From Anisodus tanguticus (Eukaryota > Streptophyta > Magnoliopsida > Solanales > Solanaceae): a DNA stretch of 64,000 nucleotides. The notes beneath the pieces were generated by a model that made no database searches, had not been told where the DNA came from, and saw only the letters and a list, made by a program, of their open reading frames with translations. Made by a program: the position numbers and the translations under genes. Shown piece after piece: positions 22,021-33,560 of the stretch. The stretch is from assembly GCA_034509755.1 (NCBI GenBank), contig CM067548.1, positions 15,080,018 to 15,144,017 of the forward strand. Direction: 5' to 3'. Each line of letters begins with the position of its first letter. Positions within the stretch are counted from its first letter, which is position 1.

Positions 22021-24420
22021 CAGTCTTAGGTATACTTCTACATATACTAAGTATATATGAGAATACACACAACACATTACAAATGTCCAGACCCATGTAC
22101 TATCTAAATATGCAGGAAGGAAAGCAACAAATAAAAATAGGCTCAATAGTATATTAGCACAATTCAGATACATATTGATATTCCCTAGATATACATTTTA
22201 TACACCATTATACACTTGAACATGGATAATAGTGTATACCTCTACATATCCAATGTATATTCTAGCACATCAACTTAAGAGTAATGAGAGAGGAGAAATC
22301 ACACAAGGAAAAGAAGATGGATATCATTGGCATGCAGATTTGTCCAGTGGAAATTTAGCTATATATCATACTTTTGATCTTACGTACATGAAAGATAAAA
22401 TAAGGGTCCTGAAATCCTTAAAGGCAAGAATATAAACAATCTTATACATGATAGCGACATAAAGGCACACAACATAGGTAATAGGACTAAATGATACCGT
22501 CAGGCTACACATAAGAGTAAGAAAGTTTATACATACATACTACTGAATATTTATAAAAAAAGGTTAATCAACATATACATGTGAGACATTTCCCTCAGAT
22601 CTGACCAAATAACTTAGATGTGGTTTAACAAACTTTTCTGAGGTCTAAATTTCACACAGGTCTAGTTAGGGTTAACATATACCAGTCACAGAACACATTC
22701 TGGGGGTTGCCACAACTTGAGAAAATCATAAAGAGGAGCTCCGAAACCTGAGCAAACCATAATGAAGCTGAGTGAGGTACTCAAGGTCTCTTCTTGAACT
22801 CATAGTTCAAGGAAATCACTCCATGCCCTCCCTAAACTGTGTGACCCCTCACTTCCACTCAACATAGCAATCAATCAAGGACAAGAAACCATATTCTCTT
22901 GTTCAGATCCTATATATACTTGTGCCTATCAAGCAATAATTAGGATAGATGAAAGTGGTCAAGTTCTTACATCTTATTATCTTATGGTCAAGGTGGTGAA
23001 GATTTCCATATTTTACATTGTCCTCACAGTCTCATAGGTGGTGTCAAGAATACCCGTTTGGCTATACTAAGCACATATAAGAAGACAAACAAACTAAACT
23101 CTATTTCTTAGTCAAATAGTCGAGGTTCAATAAATGAAAGAAGTGAAGAAGGATGTGGGATCATGCACACAAAAGGGGTTTAGAACTCAACTTAGACTTA
23201 CACAGATTCACAACATTCAATCTCATAGAGTCAAACTCATCAACTAATAGGTCATTAACTATATACAATCAATATTGCATTCAATACCTACCTATTCTCT
23301 ATTTGAATTAGTTTATTCATCTACAACAATGGAAACTCAAGCATACAGAAGAGAGTATAGTGCATAAAGCAAGATTTTCAATTCAAAAAGTCTGAAACAA
23401 CCATAACTTCACATAGAATTAGCACATACCACACATATAGCAAGTCCAAGCCTATATCCTAAAAGAGACACCATCATGTTACCCCATGTTCATTCAATAT
23501 TCCTTGTTAATCTAGTAGCTAAACTTCAAATTCATTAATTCTAACCAAACTCATATTAGCTCATCAAGTTAAGATAGACTCTATAGGCAATAATTAGCAT
23601 TCTTCAGAACAAGTATTGGCATAGCCAACCATTTTTATCACTAGGTTTTTATTCCCATACTGACCACTCAAAATTCCATATTCCAGACAAGTCATCACTA
23701 TTTTACACGTAACTATACTAGGTGAAGTACCTATACTAAACTATTAGAAGGTCAAACAAGCCAAGGGAAAAACTAAACCAATCAAAGGGAATCAAATCAC
23801 TTTCAGTATAAGCACATATCCTAAACAAGGTTGTCATACTAATCAAGTACGAAAAATGGACATGCTTTGTATTACACCCCTAAGTCTCGCATACGAATAA
23901 GAGCATAGTTAGCCGAATTTAGCTCTGGCAATTTGAGACCCTTCATGAGGGTCATGTATGACTTATATAAGTATTATGAAGGTATACGGAAGGTTGAATC
24001 ACACACACACTCGCATTAGTGCACAAAGACGGTTATGCGATTTCACAATCGTCCTCCAGTTAAAAACCAAATACATTTTTGGAACTTGTTGAAGACGTAG
24101 TTGATTCGTTGTCGTCCAACAGGAACAACGGATCATCCCAGGCAGTCCACTCGGGTTCCCAAGTTATTTGAAAAGCCCACTCTAATCAACTTAGGGTAGA
24201 GCTAAGTCAAATCCCTATTGATAGCGCATATTGACCCAGGAAAGGGCTTTGAACATTTGAGAGGTGTTTGAGACCATTGGAAGACTACCTTTCGTGTCCA
24301 TATTGTCTTTAATCCGAGGATACGTTCATCCAACTACGTGCTAATTGTGAACATGTTTTACTCCATATGTATCGAACCATTGTCCGGTGGGTGGGGATTA
24401 ATTGTGCTTTTTCTGTCTAG
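22021..24420. other. Unassigned AT-rich DNA
   Basis: No coding similarity on either strand and no element ends that I can pair. There is a short CA run near 24002-24011. The last 300 bases precede the ATG of the DUF7745-type gene and may be its upstream region, but no promoter element is convincing. Confidence 0.35.
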
Positions 24421-25737
24421 ATGGCTACCAACGTCCATTTTGATATGGTTCTCAAAGCACCCGATATGTTGAGTGTATGGTGGTTTGATTTAGATGTCGG
24501 GGAACGCAAGAAAATTACTTATTGTCTAGATCATTTACCCTCTCTCATGTCTATGAAGGGTTGTAAAGCACTCATTGAGGTCTTGACCAAATACTGAGAT
24601 AACGATATGATGGTATTCAGATTCGGGTAGATAGAGATGACCCTGACATTAGAAGAAATCCGATACTGCATAGATACCAATGAGACTTGGATGAGAAGGA
24701 GGAAGAAACCAACCATAACCTCTTAGTTCCAAACAAGGCCAGTCCTGTCGAAATCATGAAAATATTGTCCCTAGCCGAAGTCTCTTGGACATCTGGAAAT
24801 TTAGTAGCTCTCCGGGATTTATACTGACACTTTGGGAACAAAGAGGGATTCATATCCCATTCTTTAGAATTCCACACTTTCAAAGACTGAGAAGCTACCC
24901 GACCTTTAGCCTTCGCTAATTTCCTATTAGGGACCATGGTGTTCCCTCAAGATGTGTGTGTTTCCATAGACACCCGAGTTATCTCAATCACCCATTCCAT
25001 CTTATACGACATAACCACAAATAGGGAAACCAAATACTTTGACCTAGTCCCAGTCATCCTTACTGATATATACCGAGCCTTGGGTCAATGTAGAAATCAG
25101 TTTAGGTACTTTCAGAGGTGTAACCTGTTGCTACAATGGTGGATCCTAAAGCACCTTCGAAAGTCCGAAGGACCTCTATGCCTACCCAGTGATAGTAGAA
25201 AAGATGACCTAAAAAATCATTCTCCAGAATTTGGTGATAGAACCAAAAAAGAGTGGTCTATTTTATTCACGAGTCTCAATGAAGAAAACATACAATGGAG
25301 ATTTGCAGACTTCATTTAAGAATGAGTTATGGTTCAGGGTAGAAAGTTTCCATTCTTGCCACTTATGGATATTCGAGTGGTTCGCCCTTATTCACCAACT
25401 CGGGTTTTGAGACAACTTAGGAGAAACAAAAAGTACCCCAGGTCGGGAACATGGGTGGATATGTGATTGATTATGAAGAAAATAGAATTTGAGATGCTGG
25501 AGATTACATCCGAGAGTAGAACATCCATCTGATATGGGGGCCGAGTTCAATTATTGATGATAGACTTCACTCAAGATGCGATGAGGATTACGAATATTGG
25601 TTGAGAGCAGACTTGCTGGGTACTGTCGCTCCAGGAATTAACTACTATACCATGTTTAGGATAAGGAGTCCAAGGCCGAGGTCAAAGCTCGAATGATTCA
25701 GAGGCAAGTTGATGATAAGAGGCAAGCTGACGATAGA
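24421..25737 (+). pseudogene. DUF7745-type plant protein, 5' segment, decayed
   Basis: Starts at ATG 24421 with MATNVHFDMVLKAPDMLSVW, then KKITYCLDHLPSL, TLEEIRYCID, and later in other frames FANFLLGTMVFPQDVCVSID, VPVILTDIYRALGQCRNQFR, FQRCNLLLQWWILKHLRKSE, and RPYSPTRVLRQLRRNKK. The succession W-x(n)-LTLEEI, the VFPxD...ID block, PVILTDIYRAL and CNLLLQ-W matches the DUF7745 family, which I know from TE-rich parts of Solanaceae genomes. Its function is unknown. Several stops (for example at 24596) and frameshifts make this copy inactive. The frame runs into a solo LTR at 25738 and continues at 28062. Confidence 0.7.
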
Positions 25738-28061
25738 TGTCACACCACAAACTAGGGGGTGTGGCTGGCACCTGGTGTTGTACTGGCCCGAGCGTACCAC
25801 TCTGATAACCAGGTTATCGTACGAGTAGAACTTTAGGCCGACAAAGCCATACTAGGATATAACCAAAACAACAATGCTTATATCTATAAGACAAGTTGTA
25901 ATACAACCTCTGAGGGTGAACAGAGAGGGGTAAACCCGACATAGTTATATAAACAAGACTAAAACGGTGGCAATATAAGTCAACAAAAGATAACCTGGCC
26001 GACAAAGCCATACATCAACTGTTGTACATACTAGACAAGTCTATGAGCCTCTACGAGTACTTGTACTGTTATATGGTTGGGACAGGGCTCCGACCTACCC
26101 CCTATGTACATCTATGTGTAAAACATACTCAACACCTGAACATGAAGCTTTGGGAAATATGAAGCATACTCACTGATGGTAGAACTCAATAGCTCCTAAT
26201 GAGGTGGTCTAGTAGAGCCCCTATCAGAACCTGCGGCATGAACACACATCGCCCACAAAAAAATGGACATTAGTATGAAAGAAATATACCGGTATGTAAA
26301 ACATGAATAACAATATGAAATTATAAGTTGTAAAGAAATACATAAAGCAATATGATACTCTGATAACCTGTGTACTACGTTGGGTGAATAATGAAACTCT
26401 AAAACTGTACTAAACTCTTTGTATAGCAACTTTGGTGAATAATGTGTAATATGTCACTTCCCTCTGGTATACTTTGAGATGTATGTATGGATGCACATAC
26501 AAGTGCCTACCTGATTGACTATAGCGCGGCGCGGTGTGTATAATGTACATGTACAACTTCCCACCGGGATAGGTTCGATGGTATGGATATTGTACTGTGA
26601 TAACAATGGCACTTATGGTCTCTTTGGAGTTCAGAACTCTTTCAGTTTACTTTAGAATGACTCTTGATCGACTCGAGGATTAGCTTTTGGAACACCCCTC
26701 TTTGGAGGCATGTGAAACTCGGATAAACAATCAACCAACAACAAAAACAACAACAACATACTAGTAAAATCCCACAATGTGGTATCTGGGAGGGTAGAGT
26801 GTACACAGACCTTACCTCTACCTTGGTAGGCATATCGACTATTTTCGAGAGACCCTCGGCTCAAGACAATCAACAGCCAACAAGAATATAATACAATAAT
26901 AATAAGAGAACTACTCCCAACAAGGGATGGTCAAATATGAATTGAGTGATTCTTTTGACGTTTCTCTTTTGAAAATGAAAAACACTTGGATTTCGTGCTT
27001 TTTAAAGGAGGGGATAGACTTACATACCTTTTGTCGATAGCTTACAAGCTTCTAAATGTTCTACGAGCGATAGTCTACAATAAAGAAACAACTTGGATCA
27101 AATTTGGGTCAAAGACTAGAAGAAATCTTAGGCATTATGTCAAACACCTTGTAGGAACAATCTTAAGCAACCTTTTACAAGAGTAGTTGGAATACTATAA
27201 CTCCTCTTCTTCAATAACCACAACATCAACAACCAACTCTATTCCATGATTTCTTAATCCAAATAACAAGATTCAACACGTATTTCAATATGTATAATCT
27301 TAATAACCATACCACATCATTTCTATTACTACAAGAATTACTTCACAAGTTCTTGTCTCCCATACTTTCATAACTTGCACGTTATCTTCTTCAACTTGCT
27401 AACAGGTGTAGAGGGATTAGAAGACATTAAGGGAGTGATACAATCTTACCTTAGCAACAAGAAAACTCCTATAACAATCTTCCCTTCAATTTTCAATTAA
27501 CTCTTAATCTTATCCAACAAGATAGAGAGATCAACAAGAGAATCTTTAACATTCCTTAAGAGAGAAATCACTTTGTTCACTTGATATTTGATCTTAAATG
27601 ATGGAGAATTCCTTTGAGAGTATTTGGTAGAGTTTTAGGGCTCATATGATCTGAAAATATGACTTAATGAAGTAAAAGTCGAGCTAGGGTCTTATATAAC
27701 ATTTCATATATGGATGCACCGATCACCACATGCGGCACGATTTGCGATTCACGGAAACTGCCTGCGAAATGCAGGTGATGTCGCAGACCTTGCCTCAGGC
27801 CACCCAAATCCCTATCACACTCTACGGACCATATGCAGTTCACAGACATGGTTCACAGATCATGCTCTTTGTTCCGTAGAGTCCTCTGAAGGCTAGTTTT
27901 GTTGATACTTACTCCCATCAATTTAATAAGTGTTAAACTCATTCACAACATACTTGACACTCTCGTAAAGCTTTATTAGTCTGTTAGAGAGATATCACCC
28001 TATTCGAACCTATGTCGGCTAGTAATACGATAACGTCAATGTGCAAATACAAGGTGTAACA
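25738..28061 (-). mobile_element. Solo LTR of the element A family
   Basis: The plus strand begins TGTCACACCACAAACTAGG and ends CAAGGTGTAACA. A perfect 5-bp duplication, ATAGA, flanks it (25733-25737 and 28062-28066). In its own sense (minus) it starts TGTTACACCTTG and ends in a GGCTGGCACC-type end that mirrors the 5' LTR of element A (GTGCTGGCCACACACC...GTGTGACA at 30710-30744). No internal sequence remains. Removing the LTR and one ATAGA rejoins the host frame as QADDR-DGRYLDNMEHD. Length 2324 bp, close to the 2286 bp of the element A LTR. It contains a SINE at 26736. Confidence 0.92.
26736..26865 (-). mobile_element. Au/SolS-type SINE with TTG tail
   Basis: The minus strand reads GAGCCGAGGGTCTCTCGAAA, then AGGTAGAGGTAAGGTCTGTG and ACCACATTGTGGGATTTTAC, ending in a (TTG)n-like tail seen on the plus strand as CAACAACAAAAACAACAACA. 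I recognise this as the Au-like tRNA-derived SINE group common in Solanaceae. A perfect 9-bp duplication, ACAATCAAC, flanks it at 26727-26735 and 26866-26874. It inserted into the solo LTR and appears complete at about 130 bp. Confidence 0.85.
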
Positions 28062-28312
28062 ATAGAGATGGTAGGTACTTGGACAATATGGAACACGACA
28101 AGACCGTCATAGCTAGCATGAATCAAGATTTAGAGATCACCCACGAGTGCTTGGAGGATATCGATAGTCGAATGAAACAGTCTATGGGTGAGACATTACA
28201 TTTGCCATTTAGCGAGAGAGGGTATATGTTGAGTGCCTTGTTTACATCGACGCAACTTCGGATCCAGACCGCCCTTCAAAGGGCTAAGAGAGCTCAGACA
28301 GACAGAGGATAA
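28062..28312 (+). pseudogene. DUF7745-type protein, 3' segment
   Basis: Continuation of the frame broken at 25737: DGRYLDNMEHDKTVIASMN, then DLEITHECLEDIDSRMKQSM and, near the end, TQLRIQTALQRAKRAQTDRG-stop (TAA at 28310-28312). It is rich in charged residues and Leu with no stop in about 80 codons, and looks like a C-terminal helical, coiled-coil-like tail. Its openness contrasts with the eroded 5' segment. Confidence 0.6.
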
Positions 28313-29824
28313 TTATCAACCACTGGAGGACATTTCTTTTGATTTATGCTTTTCATTATCCACTATAACCCTTCATGAAATATTATTAATGAAATTTATG
28401 ATTATGGGTCAATGGTTTGATTTAATAAATTGGCGCAATCATGTTCAAATGATAGAATTGTTACACCTCGTAGTTTCACATTCCTTCACGTTGTCGATTG
28501 ATACTTAAGTCCTGGGAAGGGGTACGACCTTACAAAAGGATAACCAAGGTTTATAACTTGTTTACAGAAGTTTCGGAGTATATGGAAGCTAAACAGATCA
28601 AAGAAAATATATTTTGACGAAATCAGGGACTATAGAAGTTTGATGGTACAATTGACAGACCGTCAAAGGGATTGATAGAATTTCATACTGCCTTTGTGGA
28701 CCATCAAAGTACCCTGAGATTTTCTGCTCTTACAAGGAAGATTGATAGTCAGGATTGATGGACCGTCAATCCCACCGTCAAAGTACAACAGTGCAAAGAT
28801 TTGACGGGTTTAAATTCGGGTATAACGATTTGGAAGCTTCATTTTTCTTTATGAGCAGCCTTCCAATTTCTTTCAAACCCCTCTCTAATATATTACTTCA
28901 ACCCAAGGTTAATCCAAAGCCAAATCACACAAGATTTATGTGATAATCCCTGCAGTAACCATAGAAATCATCTTCCACGTATTAAGCCAGATTTGGAAAT
29001 CCTAGGAATTACGGCAAACTATTGTTTAAAGAAGGTTTGGCTGAGTTGATGTAAAAACTATCCTCCTTATATATACGATTAATTGATGATTTGGGATAAG
29101 TTGTGAAAGGATTTTCATAACCGAAACCCGTAAACTTATAAAGTTAAGATATGTTGAGTTGTGGGTTGTTTTGTTGGAATTGTAAGTTGATATTGGTTAA
29201 TATATTGATTGTTGGTATTTTAAACCTAAGAGGGAATGTTTCGAAGAATCGTGGGGCCAAATTACATGAATACCCCTTTCGTTATACAAGACTAAGAATC
29301 TTTTTAAGTCAAGGTGATCACCAAGATACCTAAGTAAGGTTTCTTATGGAATATGGATAAGTTGTTTAAATCGATCCTTTATTTGTTATAGATAATTGAC
29401 CGTGAAGAGTATGAGAGCTTATAACACGACGTATAACTTTGTGGATAAGGTATGTAAAGGCTATCCCTTTCTTTCAAAAGAATGAAATCTAAAAGATTAT
29501 CGTTTTCAATAAGAAACGTTGAGAATCCCATTCTATTGTCTATCAAAGTTTCATATTGAGAAGTATTCACTATTATTCAAGTTCTTAAGATCTTCGTTGG
29601 TTACTAGTCATATCATAAGTCTTCTAAAGGAAACTTTCTAAGATATAGTCATCATCGAATTGACCAAGGAGTCATTCTAAGTGTAAAGTTAAGGTGTTTA
29701 TGAGTCTCAAAGAGGGCTAAAGTGTCGTTGTCATTATTTTCTGTTGTTCACAACCCTAACCCCTGTGGTATTTATATAGTTTTCATTCGCATTGATTTCA
29801 TGTATACAATTATGATCATCTAGA

Positions 29825-29935
29825 GGGCCGGGTTGCATGTTTCGCAACAAATATATATAGAGGATCGAGTTGCACATTCCACAACATATACACATGAAGG
29901 ATCGGGTTGCACGTTCTGCTACATATACATATCAT
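29825..29935 (+). repeat. Minisatellite in element A LTR, unit about 36 bp
   Basis: Three copies start near 29825, 29861 and 29898 with the core GGATCGGGTTGCACGTTC-CACAACATATA. Same core and same orientation relative to the LTR as in the solo LTR at 16068-16178. Confidence 0.75.
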
Positions 29936-30560
29936 AGATTGGTTTGTGTTCCATAACTCATACATGAGGTGGTGTGGATATTGCATTGCATATTCTTACA
30001 TATACCAAAGGTTAATGAGAAGTTATACCTCACACTGTAAGACGATGATAATTTTATACAATAAAGACTTATCCAGACAGGTTGTATTAAGTTTCAGAGT
30101 TTCATTATTCGCTTATGTGGCTCAGGTTCTTATGCTTTCCCTTACAATTGTTCTCTTCATATTGCTTATATGCTTTTCCTTACAACTTACAGATGTATAT
30201 AGTTATTCGTGCTTTACATACTCGGTACATTATTTCGTACTGCCGTCCCTTTTGCTGGGGGCACTATATGTTCATGTCACAGGTTCTAATAGGGACTCTG
30301 TCAGGCCACATCAGTAGGAGCTGTTGAGTCCAGCTGTTAGTAAGTGAGCTTCGTCTTCCTAGAGCTTTCTGGTTATATATGTATGGAGATTTTGTAGAGT
30401 TATGTACAGTATGGGTAGGTTGGGGCCCTGTCCCAACCATATGTCAGTTCAGTTACTAGTAGAGGCTTACAAACTTCTTTTGATATGTACAATGTGAAGT
30501 ATAGCCATGTCGGCTAAGTTGTCTTTTATTGGACCATGTTGTGACCTTATCAGTCTGATT

Positions 30561-30584
30561 GTATATATATATATATATATATAT
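30561..30584. repeat. TA microsatellite
   Basis: A run of about 12 TA units inside the 5' LTR of element A. Confidence 0.9.
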
Positions 30585-30748
30585 TAGGTTAGTCCCTTTT
30601 TATCAGAGTTGTTATTGTGATATATTCCAGTACAACCTTGTCAACTGGAAGTTCTACTTGGATAGAAGACTGATCATTAGAGTGGTATGCTCGATCTAGC
30701 AATGCACTGGGTGCTGGCCACACACCTTAGTTTGGGGTGTGACAAACT

Positions 30749-30760
30749 TGGTATCATAGC
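30749..30760 (+). other. Element A primer binding site (tRNA-iMet)
   Basis: TGGTATCATAGC, one mismatch from TGGTATCAGAGC, the complement of the 3' end of plant initiator tRNA-Met, placed four bases after the LTR end. Shows that element A is in plus orientation. Confidence 0.9.
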
Positions 30761-30805
30761 AGGTTAGTCTTAGGGAGTTTGTGAGATGTGTCTAGTAGAG
30801 TATTG

Positions 30806-30837
30806 TTTATGGGTGTATCATGCACCATACTTATAAA
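30806..30837 (+). promoter_or_regulatory. Leader hairpin after the primer site, element A
   Basis: TTTATGGGTGTA...CATACTTATAAA can pair (5 Watson-Crick pairs at the base, then G-U and Watson-Crick pairs) around a loop holding TGCA. The same structure with different bases occurs in elements B and C. Its role is unknown (see findings). Confidence 0.55.
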
Positions 30838-31339
30838 CAGGAGGTTGCCAGACATTTAGGTATGGTTACTGTTCTTTCACTTCCTAAATCGTGTTGTAGA
30901 GCTAAGCTATATGGCTATGAGTATAATTCGTGCTCTAATTCCTTTTTTAGTAATCATGCCAGTTACTACAAGATCTACTGCTAAGTACTCGAGCCGGTGT
31001 AGACAGGGGTGAAGGTACCAGTAATGCCTCGCCCGACAAAATTGAAAGAGTTGAAGCTCAGGGAGAGTCATACTCCCACGTATCACCAGTTCCACCCCCT
31101 CAAGAGGAGACTAGAGGAAGTGCAGTACCTTCAGCTCCTTAGGACATAATTCATCCAGTTCCCCAGAATTCGGTCCCTCATGTTCCTCCACCCGAGTTAT
31201 CTGAACAACTATTTGGGTACTGGGGTAGCAAATGCTGTACAACCATTAACTCAGATAGTAGCTAACCAACATCGTCAGATAAGGATTTCTACAAGTGCTG
31301 GGTCTTTTGATGTATTTGGGAGTTCTAGGACTTGAGAAT

Positions 31340-32140
31340 TTCTAAGGTTGATCCACCAGCATTCATTTGGATAGATCTAATTGCAGGTATTGCGAGTGAT
31401 GCATGCTTCAGAGATGGAGACAGTAGAGTTGGCCTTTTTTAGGTTACGTGATATAGCTATTCGATGGTATGAGGCCTGGGAGCAGTCTCGAGGGCCAGAT
31501 TCACCCCAGTTGTATGGGAGGAGTTTACAGAAGCCTTTTTGGACCACTACATTTCGTTAGAAGTATGAGATGCCAAAGTTGAGCAATTCTTAAACCTCAA
31601 GCAGAGGGGAAAAATGTGGGAATATAGTTTACAATTCGACTCGCTGGCTAGATATGCTCCAAATATCATGGATACTATAAGGGCTAGAATTTATCAGTTT
31701 GTGGCAGGCTTGGATCCGCACCTGATTGGAGAATGTACTATAACTTCACTTAACAGAGATATGGACATTGTTAGAATCCAGAGGCAGCTTCAAGAGGATA
31801 AGACTTTAGAAAGAGAATTGATCAAGAAGGCTAGGTCAATTGGATTGTTTGGAGGATCATCGAGTAGCTCCAGGCAATAATTTCCTAGACGCCTGCCTCT
31901 GTTTGCCAATAGTGCTCCATCACAGTTCTAAGGGCCTAGATATGCCAGGTGTACTCAGTTTGGGCCGGGGCAGAGATTGAAAGCTTCATGTTTTCAAGAG
32001 TAAAGGAGTTCAAGCCAGATGAGACCACTATTGCGGCCTTGTGGCCAGTGTGGTAGGAGGCATTCAGGACAGTGTTGTCAAAGTGTTGATGTATGTTATA
32101 CGTGTAGTGAACCTGGTCATTACATACACTAGTGTCCAAA
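31340..32140 (+). pseudogene. Element A gag
   Basis: Chromovirus gag in three frames. VELAFFRLRDIAIRWYEAWE (31420-31480) and then an 88-codon open part, 31614-31880, with MWEYSLQFDSLARYAPNIMD, YQFVAGLDPHLIGECT and a Ser/Arg-rich end. The nucleocapsid zinc knuckle follows at 32080-32130 as CYTCSEPGHYIH-stop-C: C-x2-C-x4-H-x4-C with a TAG just before the last Cys. Frameshifts and stops exclude a working protein. Confidence 0.8.
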
Positions 32141-32269
32141 TAGGGGAAGAGATAATGCAGCTCAACCAGCGGGATCGACAACATCTTCATCGAGCATACA
32201 TCCATAGAGTGGTGGACCACAAACCTCAGCACGTAGGGGCAGGGGCCAAGGAGGAGCCTCTATTCAGCC

Positions 32270-32720
32270 GGTGCTCAAAACCGCATCTATGTTTTATCTG
32301 ATCATCAGGATTTAGAGTCATCTCTAGATATTGTCACAGGTATACTATCCGTTTTCACCTATGATGTCTATGTATTGTTAGATCCAGGCTCTAATTTGTC
32401 CTATGTTATGCCCTTTGTTGCGAGCAAATTTGGATTTAAACCAAAACTATTATCTAAGCCATACAAGGTGGCTACACCGATTGGTGAGGCGATTGTAGCA
32501 AGATGAATTTATAGGAATTGTACCATAACGGTTTGTAATCGCCCTACTTTGGATGATTTAGCCGTTACCTATGGTAGATTTTGATGTTATTATGGGTATG
32601 GATTGGTTGGCTTCTTGCTATGCAAATGTCGATTGTCGGACAAAGGTTGTCAAGTTCAGTTTTTCGTGTGAACCAACCCTTGAATAGAAAGGCAGTGCAG
32701 CTACGCCTAATGGTAGGTTT
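32270..32720 (+). pseudogene. Element A aspartic protease
   Basis: Frame from about 32283: HQDLESSLDIVTGILSVF, YDVYVLLDPGSNLSYVMPFV and FGFKPKLLSKPYKVATPIGE. The LLDPGS loop is the retroelement protease active site in its D-[ST/P]-G form, usual in these chromoviruses. Stops follow at about 32504, and the C-terminal part (GMDWLASC in another frame, about 32598) is frameshifted. Confidence 0.8.
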
Positions 32721-32829
32721 ATTTCCTACCTGAAAGTAAGAAAGATGATTTCCAAAGGATATATATTTATATATATCATTTGGTTCGGGTCCGGGACGCA
32801 GATACAAAACCCCTAACCATTCAATCTGT

Positions 32830-33560
32830 TTCGGTAGTCAACAAGTTTCCTGATGTATTTCCAGATGAGAGAGAGAGATTGAGTTCACTATTGATGTACT
32901 TCCAGATATGCAGCCGATATCTATCCTTCCTTATCGAATGTATCTAGTTGAGTTGAGGGAATTGAAGGAACAATTGAAGGATTTACTGGAAAAAGGTTTC
33001 ATCAGACCTAGTACTTTGTCATGGGGCGCGCGTCAGTATTGTTTGTTCGCAAGAAAGATGGTTCCCTAAGGATGTGTATTGACTATAGGCAAGTGAATAA
33101 GGTTACCATCAGGAATAAGTATCCACTTATGAGAATCGATGATTTATTTGACCAGTTTCAAGGCACAAAGTATTTCTCGAATATTGACTTAAGGTCGGGA
33201 TACCACCAGTTAAGGGTAAAGGAGAAATATATTCCGTGATGTCAAGGTATGAACATTTTGAGTTTCGAGTGATGTCTTTTGGACTCACTAATGCGCCAGC
33301 AGCCTTTATGGACCTAATAAATTGAGTCTTCACGCTATTCTTGGATATCTTCGTGATCATGTTTATCGACAATATTTTTGTATACTAACGGATTGAGGCA
33401 GATTATGCAAATCATCTCCGAGAGGTGTTACAAATGCTCCAAGACCATAAACTATACGCCAAATTTTCTAAATGTGAGTTTTGGTTAAACTTTATTGCCT
33501 TTTTGAGCTATATTGTCTCCTTAGAAGGTTTTAAGGTGGACACTCAGAAGATTAAGGCTG
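32830..33560 (+). pseudogene. Element A reverse transcriptase
   Basis: Open segment 33021-33239 (72 codons) holds VRKKDGSLRMCIDYRQVNKV, the PLMRIDDLFDQFQG block and FSNIDLRSGYHQLRV. In another frame follow MSFGLTNAPAAFMDLI-type residues and then the catalytic box at 33362-33373, which reads FIDN instead of Y-x-D-D: the second Asp is Asn and the Tyr is Phe. Afterwards comes HLREVLQMLQDHKLYAKFSK, the thumb region. A shortened finger region (many stops at 32850-33010) and the altered active site make the enzyme inactive. Confidence 0.85.

Larger units (their letters stand above)
28459..30744 (+). mobile_element. Element A: 5' LTR (chromovirus, Tekay/Del-like)
   Basis: Begins TGTTACACCTCGTAG and ends GGGGTGTGACA, three bases before a primer binding site. 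The first 815 bases align by eye with 36072-36887 (3' LTR), and similarity resumes from 29675. Length 2286 bp. It holds a 36-bp minisatellite (29825-29930) and a TA microsatellite. The left flank is AGAAT; the matching right flank is lost because the 3' LTR is truncated. Confidence 0.9.

Noticed and set aside
26642..26873. Two overlapping minus-strand open frames of 63-73 codons
   Set aside because: They are readings through the SINE at 26736-26865 and its flanks.
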